From Crambe crambe (taxonomy: Eukaryota; Porifera; Demospongiae; Poecilosclerida; Crambeidae), in assembly GCA_963924555.1 (NCBI GenBank), contig OZ004592.1, positions 2,852,001 through 2,916,000 of the forward strand: a stretch of DNA of 64,000 nt. Reading direction: 5' to 3'. The notes below the pieces were generated by a model that was not told the DNA's origin, did no database searches, and saw nothing but the letters and a program-made list of their open reading frames with translations. Position numbers and translations under genes: made by a program. Position 1 is the first letter of the stretch. Each line of letters starts with the position of its first letter. Positions 34,605-54,400 of the stretch are shown here, piece by piece.

Positions 34605-36060
34605 TTTTTTTCATCCAGTCTCTTCTTTGTGATTCTAATTTGATTCCGTCACAGGGTGTCAACTCCAATTACATGCAGTACAGAGATCCACACGAGTGTC
34701 TTAGAGTGTGGTCTCCCTAATTAGAGCAGTCTGGTGCCTGCAATAGAACCCAGTCCTTCTCTTTTTCATCTGGTCCTTCTCTGTGATTCTAATTTGATTC
34801 CATCACAGGGTGTCAACTCTAATAACAGGGGTATATCCAACACTCCGGTTGGTCCAGTTTTCACCGGACCACTTTTTCACATGCCTGCGGAGTTAGCCAA
34901 GTGATTATGTATATGTGAAGTACCATGACCTTCAAGAATCATGATCACATTGTAGCATAGCTTTATCAAAACTCCTTCTGATAAGTAGGTGAATGATATA
35001 AAGTGTGCATGGTGATCCCACGCACAAGCACACCGGGCCACTCAAAATTTTGTGGATACACCCCTGCAGTACAGAGACTCTCAAGAGGTCTTAGTGCTGG
35101 TATAGTGTGGTCTCTCGAATTAGAGCAGTCTGGTGCCCACAATAGAGCCCGGTCCTTCTCTTTTTCATCCGGTCCTTCTCTGTGATTCTAATTTGATTCC
35201 GTCACAGGATGTCAACTCTAATTACATGCAGTACAGAGACTCCCAAAAGTGTCTTAGTGCTGGTATAGTGTGGTCTCTCGAATTAGAGCAGCCTGGTGCC
35301 CGCAATAGAGCCCGGTCCTTCTCTTTTTCATCCGGTCCTTCTCTGTGATTCTAATTTGATTCCGTCGCAGGATGTCAACTCTAACTACATGCAGTACAGA
35401 GACTCTCAAGAGTGTCTTAGTCCTGGTATAATGTGGTCTCTCTGATTAGAGCAGCCTGGTATCCGCAATAGAGCCTGGTCCTTCTCTTTTTCATCCGGTC
35501 CTTCTCTGTGATTCCAATTTGATTCCGTTGCAGGATGTCAACTCTAATTACATGCAGTACAGAGACTCTCAAGAGTGTCTTAGTGCTGGTATAGTGTGGT
35601 CTCTTTAATTAGAGCAGTTTGGTGCCTGCAATAGAGCCCGGTCCTTCTCTTTTTCATCCAGTCCTTCTCTATGATTCTAATTTGATTCCGTCACAGGATG
35701 TCAACTCTAATTACATGCAGTACAGAGACTCTCAAGAGTGTCTTAGTGCTGGTATAGTGTGGTCTCTTTAATTAGAGCAGTCTGGTGCCTGCAATAGAGC
35801 CCAGTCTTTCTCTTTTTCATCCGGTCCTTCTCTGTGATTCTAATTTGATTCCGTCACAGGATGTCAACTCTAATTACATGCAGTACAGAGACTCTCAAGA
35901 GTGTCTTAGTGCTGGTATAGTGTGGTCTCTTTAATTAGAGCAGTTTGGTGCCTGCAATAGAGCCCGGTCCTTCTCTTTTTCATCCGGTCCTTCTCTATGA
36001 TTCTAATTTGATTCCTTCACAGGATGTCAACTCTAATTACATGCAGTACAGAGACGTCCT
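34605..36060 (-). repeat. Right-arm tandem array of the ~163-bp unit (about 8 copies)
   Basis: The complement motif ATGCAGTACAGAGA recurs at about 34675, 35066, 35227, 35389, 35551, 35717, 35879 and 36043. The first gap is widened by MITE M2. Units match the left-arm array in reverse orientation, and the last part (36090-36150) matches the left boundary unit at 31978-32050, including the TCATTATCATTATGATTCTA run. Confidence 0.92.
34826..35066. mobile_element. MITE M2 (about 240 bp) inside the right array
   Basis: CAGGGGTATATCCAACACTC at the left and TTGTGGATACACCCCTG at the right. Same family as M1, slightly longer (an extra ATGTGAAGTACC stretch). It interrupts a ~163-bp unit between TCAACTCTAATA and CAGTACAGAGAC. 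Confidence 0.85.
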
Positions 36061-36150
36061 TTTTTTATTTTTTTGTTCGGTTTTTCTCTATCATTATCAT
36101 TATGATTCTAACCTTCACAGAGTGTCAATTCTAATTAAATGCAGCATAGC

Positions 36151-36209
36151 TGATTTTTGATCTCGCGAAATATCTTGAATCTCACTATGACGTCATTTCT
36201 AGCCGGTCC
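36151..36209 (-). repeat. Right terminal inverted repeat of the palindrome
   Basis: Complement of 29299-29357 with two mismatches. The flanking sequence, read in the complement, is GTAGAAGGACG followed by the repeat, close to the GAAGGACCGG motif of the internal units, suggesting the unit and the terminus share origin. Confidence 0.9.
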
Positions 36210-36234
36210 CGTCCTTCTACTGTTTTCGCTACCT

Positions 36235-36365
36235 GGAAAAGCTACCGTATTTTTTTCTAATTAACGCGCCAGAAAAAAATAAATTGTGCAATTCTTAAAA
36301 CATGTGTCTGGAAAAAATACGGTAGCTTTTCCAGGCACATGTTTTAAGAACTGCACAAATACTTT
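36235..36365. repeat. Hairpin with TACGGTAGC and ACATGTTTTAAGAA arms
   Basis: GAAAAGCTACCGTATTTTTT (36236-36255) is mirrored by AAAAAATACGGTAGCTTTTC (36313-36333), and the intervening TGCAATTCTTAAAACATGTG is mirrored just beyond by CACATGTTTTAAGAACTGCA. Two interlocked inverted repeats within 130 bp; probably a small element or its end. Confidence 0.7.
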
Positions 36366-36458
36366 TCCCCCCACTATATAACATGACTAGGTAATGTATA
36401 TACTAAAGGGTAACAAAAACCGAAGAACCTACATAATCTTGATATTGAATAGTAATAG

Positions 36459-39400
36459 CTAGCTACAGGTGTGGGAGTCATCATGAATGGGTCGATGATT
36501 AATTTTTTTGACTGGCTGCAGTTTCTTTGCCCATGTCTCATCTTCGGTGCTGATCTTCTTCATTCTTCGATGACTGAGACTGATTGTAGAGGAGTCACTG
36601 TGTTTGGTGATATCCATATCGCTGTAATGATATTGAATGCCAGAAATATTGGATGGGCTGCTTTTAGCAAGAGCTGTTGGCGTATTCTTTGTTGCACTAT
36701 GACAGTAGTTCTCCTCATGACTATGAGACTGGAAGTAAGGTGGCTTTGGTATGGCCACAATAGGTTTAAGTCGGATTTGAGTTTTTGGATTCACAGTGGG
36801 TCTAGTTTGGAATGGAGATACAGTGAATCTAGGTTTTGGTGGGACCACATTTTGATTAGACTTCAGAGTGGCCAACTGGTTTGTTGTCACATTAGGTATT
36901 GATGATGGAGGTGGTTGTACTGTGGTACTGACAGCCTCTGGGACTTCAGTCATATTTTGAGTAGATGGATTAGCCACTGCAACTGTTGAGAAAAATTTAG
37001 AATCAATAACTGAGAAGAAGAAAAAAGTTGATATGCTATACACACTTTTAGAGTTATCTTTTATATCTGCTTATCAAACCACCATAGTATACTTACCACT
37101 TATCCCATGAGTCGTCCTCTGAGAGTCACTTTTGTATTCCAACTGGAGTTTTGATACAATACTCTACATGGCATAATGTTGGACTATAGAATATAATATG
37201 TGTATAATAGAGACCTACACCTCTGTATGTAACCTAATTGGTATAGTTGTTGGGCACGATATAATTTATCAGCTGCTACATATATCATAATTGCTAGCTG
37301 CATATATATCCCCGAGGAAGGCCTGAGCATCAGGCCGAAACATCAGATGGTTTTTTGATAAGAATTTTTAAGCTAATATCTTGAGAAGTTTTATATCATA
37401 ATTATTTGACATCATACTTTGGTAACGAGTAACATTTTGGAAACTGTCTGACTTAGAACTTACATGTATCTTGTGCATGATTTTCTTTAGTTCTGTTGGT
37501 TTCTGTTGGCTATAGTCATCATCATCATCATAAAACTTGGTAAGAGGACTGCAGTTCTTATGTATATGCCTGAGATAATATTGACGAAAACATGAACCTG
37601 CTTTGTCCTCATATGATAAAATCAGGCGACCCTACAATAATAAGATAATACGGTACAAGGCTAGCAATACACATGTAACAACACATGTTATGTACTCTTG
37701 ATTCGTACCTGTTGCAATAAAGCATTTGCTTGAGCATTGTCATAAACTCTCTGGAAAGTATCTGAAAGAAGAGCTATAAATAAGTTTAGTCCCACCACTG
37801 CCAAAAAGAATAGAAAAGTTATGACCAGTATGGCTGCCATTGCCTCATCAATAGTCCGAAGTACCTGCACAACATCAAGTGGTATTATAATCTGCCTCAA
37901 ATGTTACGTGAAGATTGAATTATTTATGTGCGGATATAGCTCTCTGCTCGGAAAAAAAAACTATGCAACACCCCTATGTATCAGGGTAGATTGTTTATGA
38001 ATTATACTACACACAGCTTACACTGTACTGATACTCATCTATGAGACTCATCCTGAACATCATAATTGCAATGCGATAAATTGCAGACAAGTCCTCTGCA
38101 TTCTGTAAACTTATTGATTGTTGTCCTCCAAACAAAACCCAGAAACAAATGACGTAAGGAACAAACAGGATGGCATAAAGGGTGAAGTAGTGGAAAATAT
38201 CTCCAATAAGCTGGCTGATAATTACCACTAGAGGCCCCAAACTGCGGAATCCTCTTGCATATTTGAATAGTCGCACCCAGATCAAAATCACTACAAAACA
38301 TGAGACCCTAATTGAAGCAAAAAACAAACATATTAACCTTTGGTTAAAAGACATCATGTAAACATAACGGTCCCAATGAAAATTTTTATCATCTCTGAAT
38401 CTCTAAGCTATGTTTCTATGTTCCACTGCAAACTGACCTGGCAACCCACAGAGCCAAACTGAGAGAATGCCCTATGATATCAGCAATATGGAGGATGATC
38501 ATGACAAAAATCAGGATGTATGTAAAGATATCTATAACATTCCACATGTCCTTGAAATAGTTAGAAACAGTCTTGTTAAGATGAGCCAATACATTTTCCA
38601 TGAACTCTCTCTCTTCTATCAAGTTTGGATCCAAGTTATCAAGATCATCTCGGAGTAGTTTGATTCGGAGTTTGATGTGGTTCTGATTTTAAAATAATTA
38701 TCAAATTAACTTTACACTTATAAGGTATCAAGAAGGCTACCTTATGGTTGATCCTTGAGGTTATTACTTCTATAATTTCTTCAATTATTAGTATAATGTA
38801 TGTCAGAATAGCCAGAAACTAAAACAGTAAAGGAGGAAAGCAATCAGCTTAACCCATGCAGTCATTAAACACTTAGCTAGCTATCATGGCCATTTTTTTT
38901 GCTGGAAGAATTTTACGCCATTAATTATATGACCTGTACAATGAGTCTCCAAGCATCCTTAGGAAATGCATACGCATGCTTTTCTTGAACAGAAGGATGC
39001 GCAATGAGTATGGTCCACGATAGGAGAAAGATCAAATAAAATGCCAGGTGTATATAGAAATACCATCGCATGAACCTCCATTTTTCACTGATAAGAGATT
39101 GCATTACAGGATGAGCCAAGATATTGCGTCTCTTTTCTTCCACTGCTATCTCAAACTGTATAAAAAAGAGGTTACTTGGCCACAGCACAATTATTTTACA
39201 CTAACTGGTGTTTTGACTCCTTGAGCACTTTTATCTCCAAACTCAGATTCCAAGTGATTAATAAGGTAGTATTGTTTCCTATTGGCTGGAGCTATTCTAT
39301 GCAACTGATCAAGAGCTAACAAGGCCTGCACAGAAGTAGTTAATCATTCCAGCTGAGCACACTGAAATCAAGATTATGACTTACCATTTTGGGCATAGTC

Positions 39401-40530
39401 TGTATCATATTGGCAATAGCATGGATGCCTGTATTATCCTGAACTCTAACCTCAGCTGGAATTGGCAAAGAGAGGAGGCATTCAGCTGCAGCAGTTCTGT
39501 CTAGCTCAGCTGCTAGATGTAGTGGGGTGCGTCCTTTATAATCACGCACCTCATAGTCACCTGATAAATTGGCTGATAAATTAGAGATGATAGCCAGCTA
39601 AGTCTTACATATCATTACAGCTAGAGATAGTACAATAGTAGAGATGGCACAGAACAATATGTATACCTAATACATACATATATAATTGCTAATAATACCT
39701 CCTTTATCAACTAATGTTTGCAAAGCCTGAACTGCATCACTCTTTGCTGCAAGGTGGAGTGGTGTTTGAAGTTCAATGTTGGTTGTGACTTCCATGTCTG
39801 CTCCATGCGTAACAAGCCACGTAATCATTTCAGCATGATCAGTACTGGCAGCTATGTGTAACGGAGTCCTCCCTCTTTTGTCCCTAAGGTGAATATCTGA
39901 GCCCTTCTCAAACAAGTATTTTGCCACAGTCTCATCCCAGTTAGCAGCTACTTTATGCATGACACACTGGCCCAATGGTGAGGTAGCATTTATATCAACT
40001 CCACTGTCCAGGAGATGATCAATGACTTCAAAGTTGATATTTTCATTAGACTGAGACAAATGCTGGAAATAGGCTAATAGTTGACCTTCAAAAAAATAAT
40101 TATCACTTGATTAACAACTTAGTTTCCTAACTCTAAGGTGAGAAATAACGCGCAGACTTCTATTAACTATATCACAGCTATTAATTATATGACAGCTCAG
40201 CCATAGTGAATCAATAGTATACCTTCTGTTCCATCTCCAACAATTGTTTCATGTTCACCTTTTGGGTTATGTGAAATCACCCACGAATTTCTATACCTTA
40301 TGAATCTTCTCCCAGTACTTGTATCTGTGTCAAGTGTTGGGAACTGACCAGGTAATGAAAATGGTATTGGTTGATTTTCACTATTTGCATCTTCCTGCAA
40401 TTGGAATTTACTTATTATTATTATTATATATAAATAAAATAACCTTAATTTGAAATAGGGTGCCATCCTTTTTGGTTTTATCCTCGGTTAACCCTCTGAC
40501 TGTACCAAGATCTTCAGCAAGAGAACACAT
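36459..40530 (-). CDS. Ankyrin-repeat TRP-type cation channel
   Basis: Exons in transcript order (approximate): 40530-40444, 40396-40222, 40087-39702, 39560-39385, 39327-39206, 39155-38936, 38818-38742, 38683-38439, 38309-38023, 37866-37709, 37632-37467, 37164-37100, 36984-36459. The N-terminus holds at least four ankyrin repeats (RDKRGRTPLHIAASTDHAEM, ELQTPLHLAAKSDAVQ, RDYKGRTPLHLAAELDRTAA). Six membrane segments follow: WYFYIHLAFYLIFLLSW, AILTYIILIIEEI, WNVIDIFTYILIFVMIIL, CFVVILIWVRLFKYA, a pore-region segment YFTLYAILFVPYVICFWVLF, and FLFFLAVVGLNLFIALLSD. The LNLFIALLSDTF motif matches the TRP S6 end. The tail after S6 is Pro/Ser/Thr-rich. Subfamily (TRPA, TRPV or sponge-specific) is not certain; the small number of repeats does not suit classic TRPA1 or NOMPC. 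Head-to-head with PPP1R8. Confidence 0.82.
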
Positions 40531-40661
40531 TATTTTTTTGCAGAAAAATGCGCATGCGCACATGTGTAGACGGTATGAATCGTCAAATCCCCGAGCCTAA
40601 ATCAGGTGCTCTATATTTAGAATCACCCTAAACTGAGGAAAGATTATGTTATTGTAGCTAA
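40531..40661. promoter_or_regulatory. 131-bp shared region between divergent TRP channel and PPP1R8
   Basis: The start codons of the two divergent genes are only 131 bp apart, so promoters and both 5' UTRs must overlap here. It includes GCGCATGCGCACATG (40549-40563), which contains the TGCGCATGCGCA-type palindrome resembling an NRF1 site; that assignment is by motif likeness only. Confidence 0.55.
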
Positions 40662-42809
40662 ATGTCTGCAGAAGGATTCAAAATACCCAAATGGTGAGTT
40701 AAAATAGCTCAGGAATCGGATTTGACGAATGTATTAAGCATCCATAGATGTATGAATGTAGATTGCCTCTTATAATGGTAACCATTTCTCTATTGTAGAT
40801 CTCAATTTACACTTTATTGTATAGGGCTAGCATACCTCCTCCTGGACTTCACTTGGATGTCATCAAGAATGGAGTAGTCCTTCAGGTACTGTACTACTGT
40901 GATAGAGAGGTAGATTTGGGAGAGGTTACGGAGGGTATGAATGGGGTGTGTTAATTTTGGTGAACAATACTGTTAAATGATTCCAGAAATTGCTGTTGGA
41001 TGAGAAGAGCTGTTACTTATTTGGGCGGAACAAGTGTGACTTTCCTTTACAACACCAGAGCTGCTCTCGTCAGCATGCAGCTTTAGTCTACCACAAGCAC
41101 CTCAAGCGACCTTTTCTCATTGATCTGGGAAGCAGTGAGTTTTCCATGAACCATCAAAGGAAGGAAATTTCCTGTAGCTGTAGCTGTTTTATATTTCCTC
41201 TGGAATGAGGTGGTTTCTTATTTTGGGAGGAGCCTAAATTGAGACAGTATAGCGTAAGCTGGACAGCCATCAGGTGGTGTGGGCTAGTCCAATAATTCAC
41301 TCAATTCTTGACAAGATATGTCACAAGAATTTATGTATGTGATTTAGCCCATGGAACTTTTGTGGGAACAATGCGCCTGGAGCCTAACAAGCCCACACAG
41401 ATTCCTCTAGACACTACTTTGAGGTTTGGAGCATCAACACGATCCTACACACTCAGAGAGCGACCACAAGTCTCCATGAATTTGGTGACTGATACTGAGG
41501 GAGGAGCATTGGAAGAAGGAGAAGGGGGGACATTGTTGGGATTGCCGGAGCTGGATAATGAAATAGATGTGAGCTGGAAAATATCAACTGTTAGCTCTCT
41601 CCTACTCACCGTGTACTGACTTCACTGGTCAGGAAATTGGCCAGAAATAGTTGAGTCTAGTATAGCTTATCAATTTTAGCATGAGAAAAATGGCAGCTAT
41701 GTAGCTGTTTGTGCAGAAAGGATGCAGCCAGATTCTTTTTGCACACCAGTAGTCTTAAGGAGGAGAAATATAGAAGCACTGAGTAATTTGATGTGTTAGT
41801 TTTGTGTTTTGGTAAGTGATCATCACATTTCTGTTCTATGTTAAACACTGATAATTTTACAATATGAATACTATTTTTCCCATTGTTTTCGTTTAGGATT
41901 TAACTCAGTACAACACAGCTCATAACCGTCAGATATCCACAGTAGGGATTGAGGACTCACAGAAAAGTGGCAAGCAACAAAAGAACCATCTTTCCATCTC
42001 ATTTTCTGAGGAGGAAGAGATCATTAACATTGAAGATGTCGACCCAACAGTAGGAAAATTTAGAAATTTGATTTCTACCACCATCATCCCCAGCAAGGTG
42101 TGTGGTTATGATGGCATTGTATGGCATACAGCTATATATGTAGCTAGGAGCTGTTTCCAACCGCAGATTTTAGGTGGGTAATTATTGTCTACTAATTTGG
42201 TTTCTCCTAACTACAGTTCTCAGGTTATTGGGATCAATAGATGAAGTTACATATATACATTATATATATATTATAATAGAAACGGAAACTTGACAATAGT
42301 GGAGTGAAAGATGTTGCTGAGTCACTCCGTCCTACCCCAATCAGCCCTACCAGCCGTTTCAAACAACCCCTTAGCTCCCCTTCAGCTCTGTACTCTGACA
42401 TTCCTCTTTCAGCAAATGAAACTACACCCATCTCCCCTTCAGCTAGCTTGGGTGGGTACCCAGGTACTACTGGTCTGTTTGGAAAAGCTATATCTGCTGG
42501 TATGTTACAGTTGGTGTACACTACTAGATGCCACTCCTAATTACCAAGGACTATCTGTTCTCACTACAGAGCTGCAACCATTTTACTTTGTGTGTGTAGC
42601 TATTTATTAACTCTACCCTATACATAGCTCCTCCAGTTGCCAACCCCATGGAACAAGTACCTCAGAACACACCCACCTTCTCTTGGGATCATACCTCTCA
42701 AGCTGTCCAAGTCTCATCATTATTTTCTGATGATACTGGACCCAGGAAGAAGAAGTATGCTAAAGAAGCCTGGCCAGGGAAAAAACCAACACAGCACCTT
42801 CTAGTGTGA
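40662..42809 (+). CDS. PPP1R8: PPP1R8 / NIPP1, nuclear inhibitor of protein phosphatase 1
   Basis: Nuclear scaffold that binds PP1 and spliceosome proteins. Exons: 40662-40693, 40825-40885, 40987-41134, 41348-41568, 41897-42098, 42280-42500, 42628-42809. PPPGLHLDVIKNG leads the FHA domain, with YLFGRNKCDFPLQHQSCSRQ, HAALVYHKHLKRPFLIDLGS and, across the splice junction, STHGTFVG then FGASTRSYTLRERPQ; these match NIPP1 almost word for word. The PP1-binding region reads SISFSEEEEIINIEDVDPT where I recall vertebrate RVTFSEDDEIINPEDVDPS, so the basic residue of the RVxF motif is not in its usual place. The C-terminus PRKKKYAKEAWPGKKPTQ is the conserved NIPP1 tail. Intron phases agree at each junction. 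Identity is secure. Confidence 0.95.
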
Positions 42810-42998
42810 CAATAGTAATCATCATTGCATTCTGTAGTTACTCCTTTCTATAAGCTACGCGCATGCGTACTATGCCAGTGCTAGTGGTGACCATTTCCAA
42901 ACGTTAACTTTCTTACTTAGATCTTCTTTCCGAGTGCAGTGCAGTTATTACTTATGGTGTAGTCATTATCAGTATATATTTAGAGGGTAGCGATTAAG

Positions 42999-51247
<8,249 letters not shown>

Positions 51248-51486
51248 GTACTGCCCCTGTGGCAATTAATAGAAATAGTCAATAACACTGAATTAATGTC
51301 TTTCAATAACATTTGTTTATTATAATATTGCGCCGATTGCATGCATGCAGGAAACGGGAAGTGCTTGGTATTCCGGCGAAAGTCAAAGGTCGTCGACATG
51401 AATGGCATGCATGGCAATAACTTGTAATTTGTGCATGTGATTCTTTATTGTGAGTATCGAACTGTATATTGCGGACTAACAGAGTT

Positions 51487-54400
51487 ATGGGTTGCGTTCG
51501 CAGCAAAAACCAGATCCAATCTGCTAAAGTGAGCTACCAAGGCCCCGCTAGTGGACGTCTCCAGTTTGAGGGAGGACTCGGTAGTCAGCAGCCGTACTCT
51601 CCAAATGTTCCTGGCCCTGGTCTTGGGCCTAACCCACCTCAAGCTCAAGACCCTAGACAGTATATACCTCAGGGCCCAATTTTCATTGCGTTATTCGATT
51701 ATGACCAAAGAACTAGTGAAGACTTGAGTTTCGTGAAGGGAGAGCGGTTAGAAATATTAAACAATACAGATGGAGACTGGTGGCAAGCTAAAAGTTTGGA
51801 TACTTTTAGGGAAGGCTATATCCCAAGTAACTACGTGGCAGAGAGCAAGACCATTCAAGCAGAGGAGTGAGTTCTAGCTTAGCTAGCAGTTTGGATTAAT
51901 ACTATTTGGCTAGGTAGCTCTTTGCAAGCATGCATAGCTACAAGCTCATAAAAAAAACAGTAAATATTTATAAATCAACACAACAATGATGACTTTTATT
52001 GGGACCTCCAGGGTTTTAGGGAAAACTACTTAAATATTGAGCCAGAACCCTGTCTTGTCCTTAAAGTGTAACTCTTCAAGCATTACTGTCCCTACCCCGC
52101 CCCGTCATCACCTAACTCCCTAAAGAGTATACCAACCTGTGCTTGTTTCCCTCATCATCTCAAGAGAAATTTCCCTTTCAAATCTCTGTTATTGGTATAT
52201 ATCACAGTATAAGTTCTTCAATGAGGGTGGCTCCCAGGACATACAGATATCGGTACTGTGTATAATTGCCATGATTATTTTTTTTACTTGTTGTAATAAG
52301 ATATATTTATCCACCTCCCTTCCAACCCAGCCTTGTCTGCACTCTCTTGTTGGTATGAAAGCACATTCCTGTGTTGGTCCAAAGTGTGTTCTCCAATTCC
52401 TACATGTTGAGTAATGGAATGTGCTGAGCACACATGAAAGTCGCTCCACCTGCCCTCTTCAAATTTAAGAATTTTGTGCCCCTGGTAATTGGCAAATTTA
52501 CGTTGGTGGATTGGGGAAAGAAGTACTGTACTATTGGGTCAGCTGTATTGTACAGGTTACAAATCGTGTTGTTGAGATTGAAAACCCAACCAATTTGCTT
52601 TTTGTAGTAGTTTTCTTTTATTCAGGACTTTACAAACATAATTGGTACATGATTACTCCTCTAAAGACCAATTGCAGCTGTAATTTTGTACTCTCATAAC
52701 TTACTATTCAGCCATTTATTAGTTCTTGCATGGTTACTTCTGCCATCTGATCACTTGTCCTGTTGGTACATTGTATCTGAAGTGCATTTCAATTGCTTTC
52801 TTCCTAGTAGTGTGGCTATAGTATTTGAGAACTGATTATAACTTTTTCTATGTTGAAGCACATTTTCCTTAGATAAATACCTAGGTAGCTACTAAATTTG
52901 GTTAATTTTAGGTTCAAACTGCTGCTTGAAATTATAACTCTTAATGATGAAGGCATGGGTTAGTTAGCCTTGTACCCAGGTGTTTTGCGGAGTGGGAGAA
53001 AGCAGGGTGAAACTGATCAGAGCAGTGCTTGAATATCACATTGATGTTCTTGTTTTAACCACACGAAAAAATGGCCCCCATCACCTAACAGCCTTTGGGG
53101 AGAACCCTGGAGCTTGGTATACATTGCATGTGCATCCAGGGGACTTGCTAGTGCATGTCTGTTGCACGAGTTCGAGTAGTAATGAATGTTATGTCATCAT
53201 TATTTTTTGAGTGGCAGACTGTTTGAAGGTGTTTGCTCTTCCAGCACTATGTGTACAATCTGTTAATAAAGCACATATGCATGCAATATACCGGACCATT
53301 TCACTTTACGAAAAAAGCTGGGCCTGAGTACAAGGTTAGGGTCTAGTATCAATGGTGTATCAGAGTTAAATTTCTCTGTAGCTGTTAAATTGAAATCACT
53401 GTTGTACCCATAAAGGTAACCTGGAAACCTGGAGAATTGCCTAAAGGGATAAAGGGGGCATGACCTGAGCTAAAGAAGCATGACGGAGAGACTTGAGGAG
53501 AAAGGAGTATTAGACATTAGTTGAAATGTTTCAGAGCCATCTATTTTTCTCAATCCAACCAAGGCTGACAACTTTGGTATGCAATTAGAATCCTTTTCGG
53601 TGATCTTGGCATTCTGGGACTCAACAATCAACTTGGTGAAACTAAACCTCCCTGCAATATGAAGAAGCTGCCGTAGGATCTATAGGCTACTCCCTTAACT
53701 TTCTTGTAATTCTCACTGCTGATCAGATCACACATTTTAAATGATTCACCCCTCCCCCACTTATTTCTCATCAGATTGTCCTCCCATGGAGTTGCTATTG
53801 ATTCCTCACAACTTAGCTAAACTGCTATAAACAAGCTTTAGCCCCCAGTAATGACAAAACAAGGGGAGAAGTATACACAACATTAAAGCTGCATGTACAT
53901 CTAGAAGTGGAAACACTCATTCTTGCAAATTAACTGTACGAATCTTCAATATTAGTAACTCCTCCAACCTCTATTCCAATGCAATGTGTATCAATTCACC
54001 CATCACATGCTTTTCAGACTTGGCAGAAGTGCGCACATGCACTGGTTCAAGTTGCATGATCATATATTAATATGGTGACAATAATGGGTGGGAGGATGTG
54101 ATTGTTATTGTAGGTAAAGTGCATTCCCTGAAGTAGTAACAATGGACTGGTAATTGGTCACCACCAGGCACAGGTGTGGGATAGTTATGATATGCCACTC
54201 ACTCAACCATGCTATAGTCTCTTTCTCCCACTTATGGTCTTGATTTCATCTCTGCTGTAAGCTGATATGCCACATTTGCATTTGCTGGCACTAATGCTTG
54301 GGGATTTTGCACCTACTCTGGTGTTGATACAACTCTTTTGCTTCTAGGTGAATTAATACCTGACTTTCTACAGATGTGACTCTGGCCTCTAAACAATAAA

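Larger units (their letters stand above)
29299..36209. mobile_element. Large palindromic (foldback-like) element with nested insertions
   Basis: Boundaries are set by a 59-bp inverted repeat, 29299-29357 and 36151-36209, differing at only two positions and starting GGACCGGCTAGAAATGACGT. The two arms mirror each other nearly to a centre around 33.9 kb: next to the right terminal repeat, then arrays of a ~163-bp unit, then a unique ~300-bp block (33185-33500 and 34080-34480), then an inner inverted pair (33790-33840 and 33945-34012). Right arm is about 2.3 kb; the left is about 4.6 kb because a 2.2-kb element is inserted. Tandem subrepeats in long inverted arms are the hallmark of foldback-type DNA elements. 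No transposase was recognised, so it is probably non-autonomous. A target-site duplication could not be defined. Confidence 0.8.

Noticed and set aside
31930-36060. Direct repeats with regular spacing, possibly CRISPR-like
   Set aside because: The whole ~163-bp unit is repeated without unique spacers, arrays are inverted to each other and the host is an animal; it is a satellite-type array.
35003-36160. Repeated frames with MQYRDSQ and FSFSSGPSL in the right array
   Set aside because: They recur because the 163-bp unit recurs; frames open and close with indels and show no family resemblance.
29299-36209. Palindrome as an assembly artefact (haplotype folded back)
   Set aside because: The arms differ by substitutions and carry different insertions (element A and M1 on the left, M2 on the right), which an artefact would not produce. 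It remains worth confirming with long reads.
36471-36902. 143-codon + frame
   Set aside because: Antisense of the Pro/Thr-rich last exon of the TRP channel, which has the better composition and splice context.
52980-53210. 76-codon frame in the Src copy 1 intron
   Set aside because: No homology recognised, no splice context, and composition like the surrounding intron.
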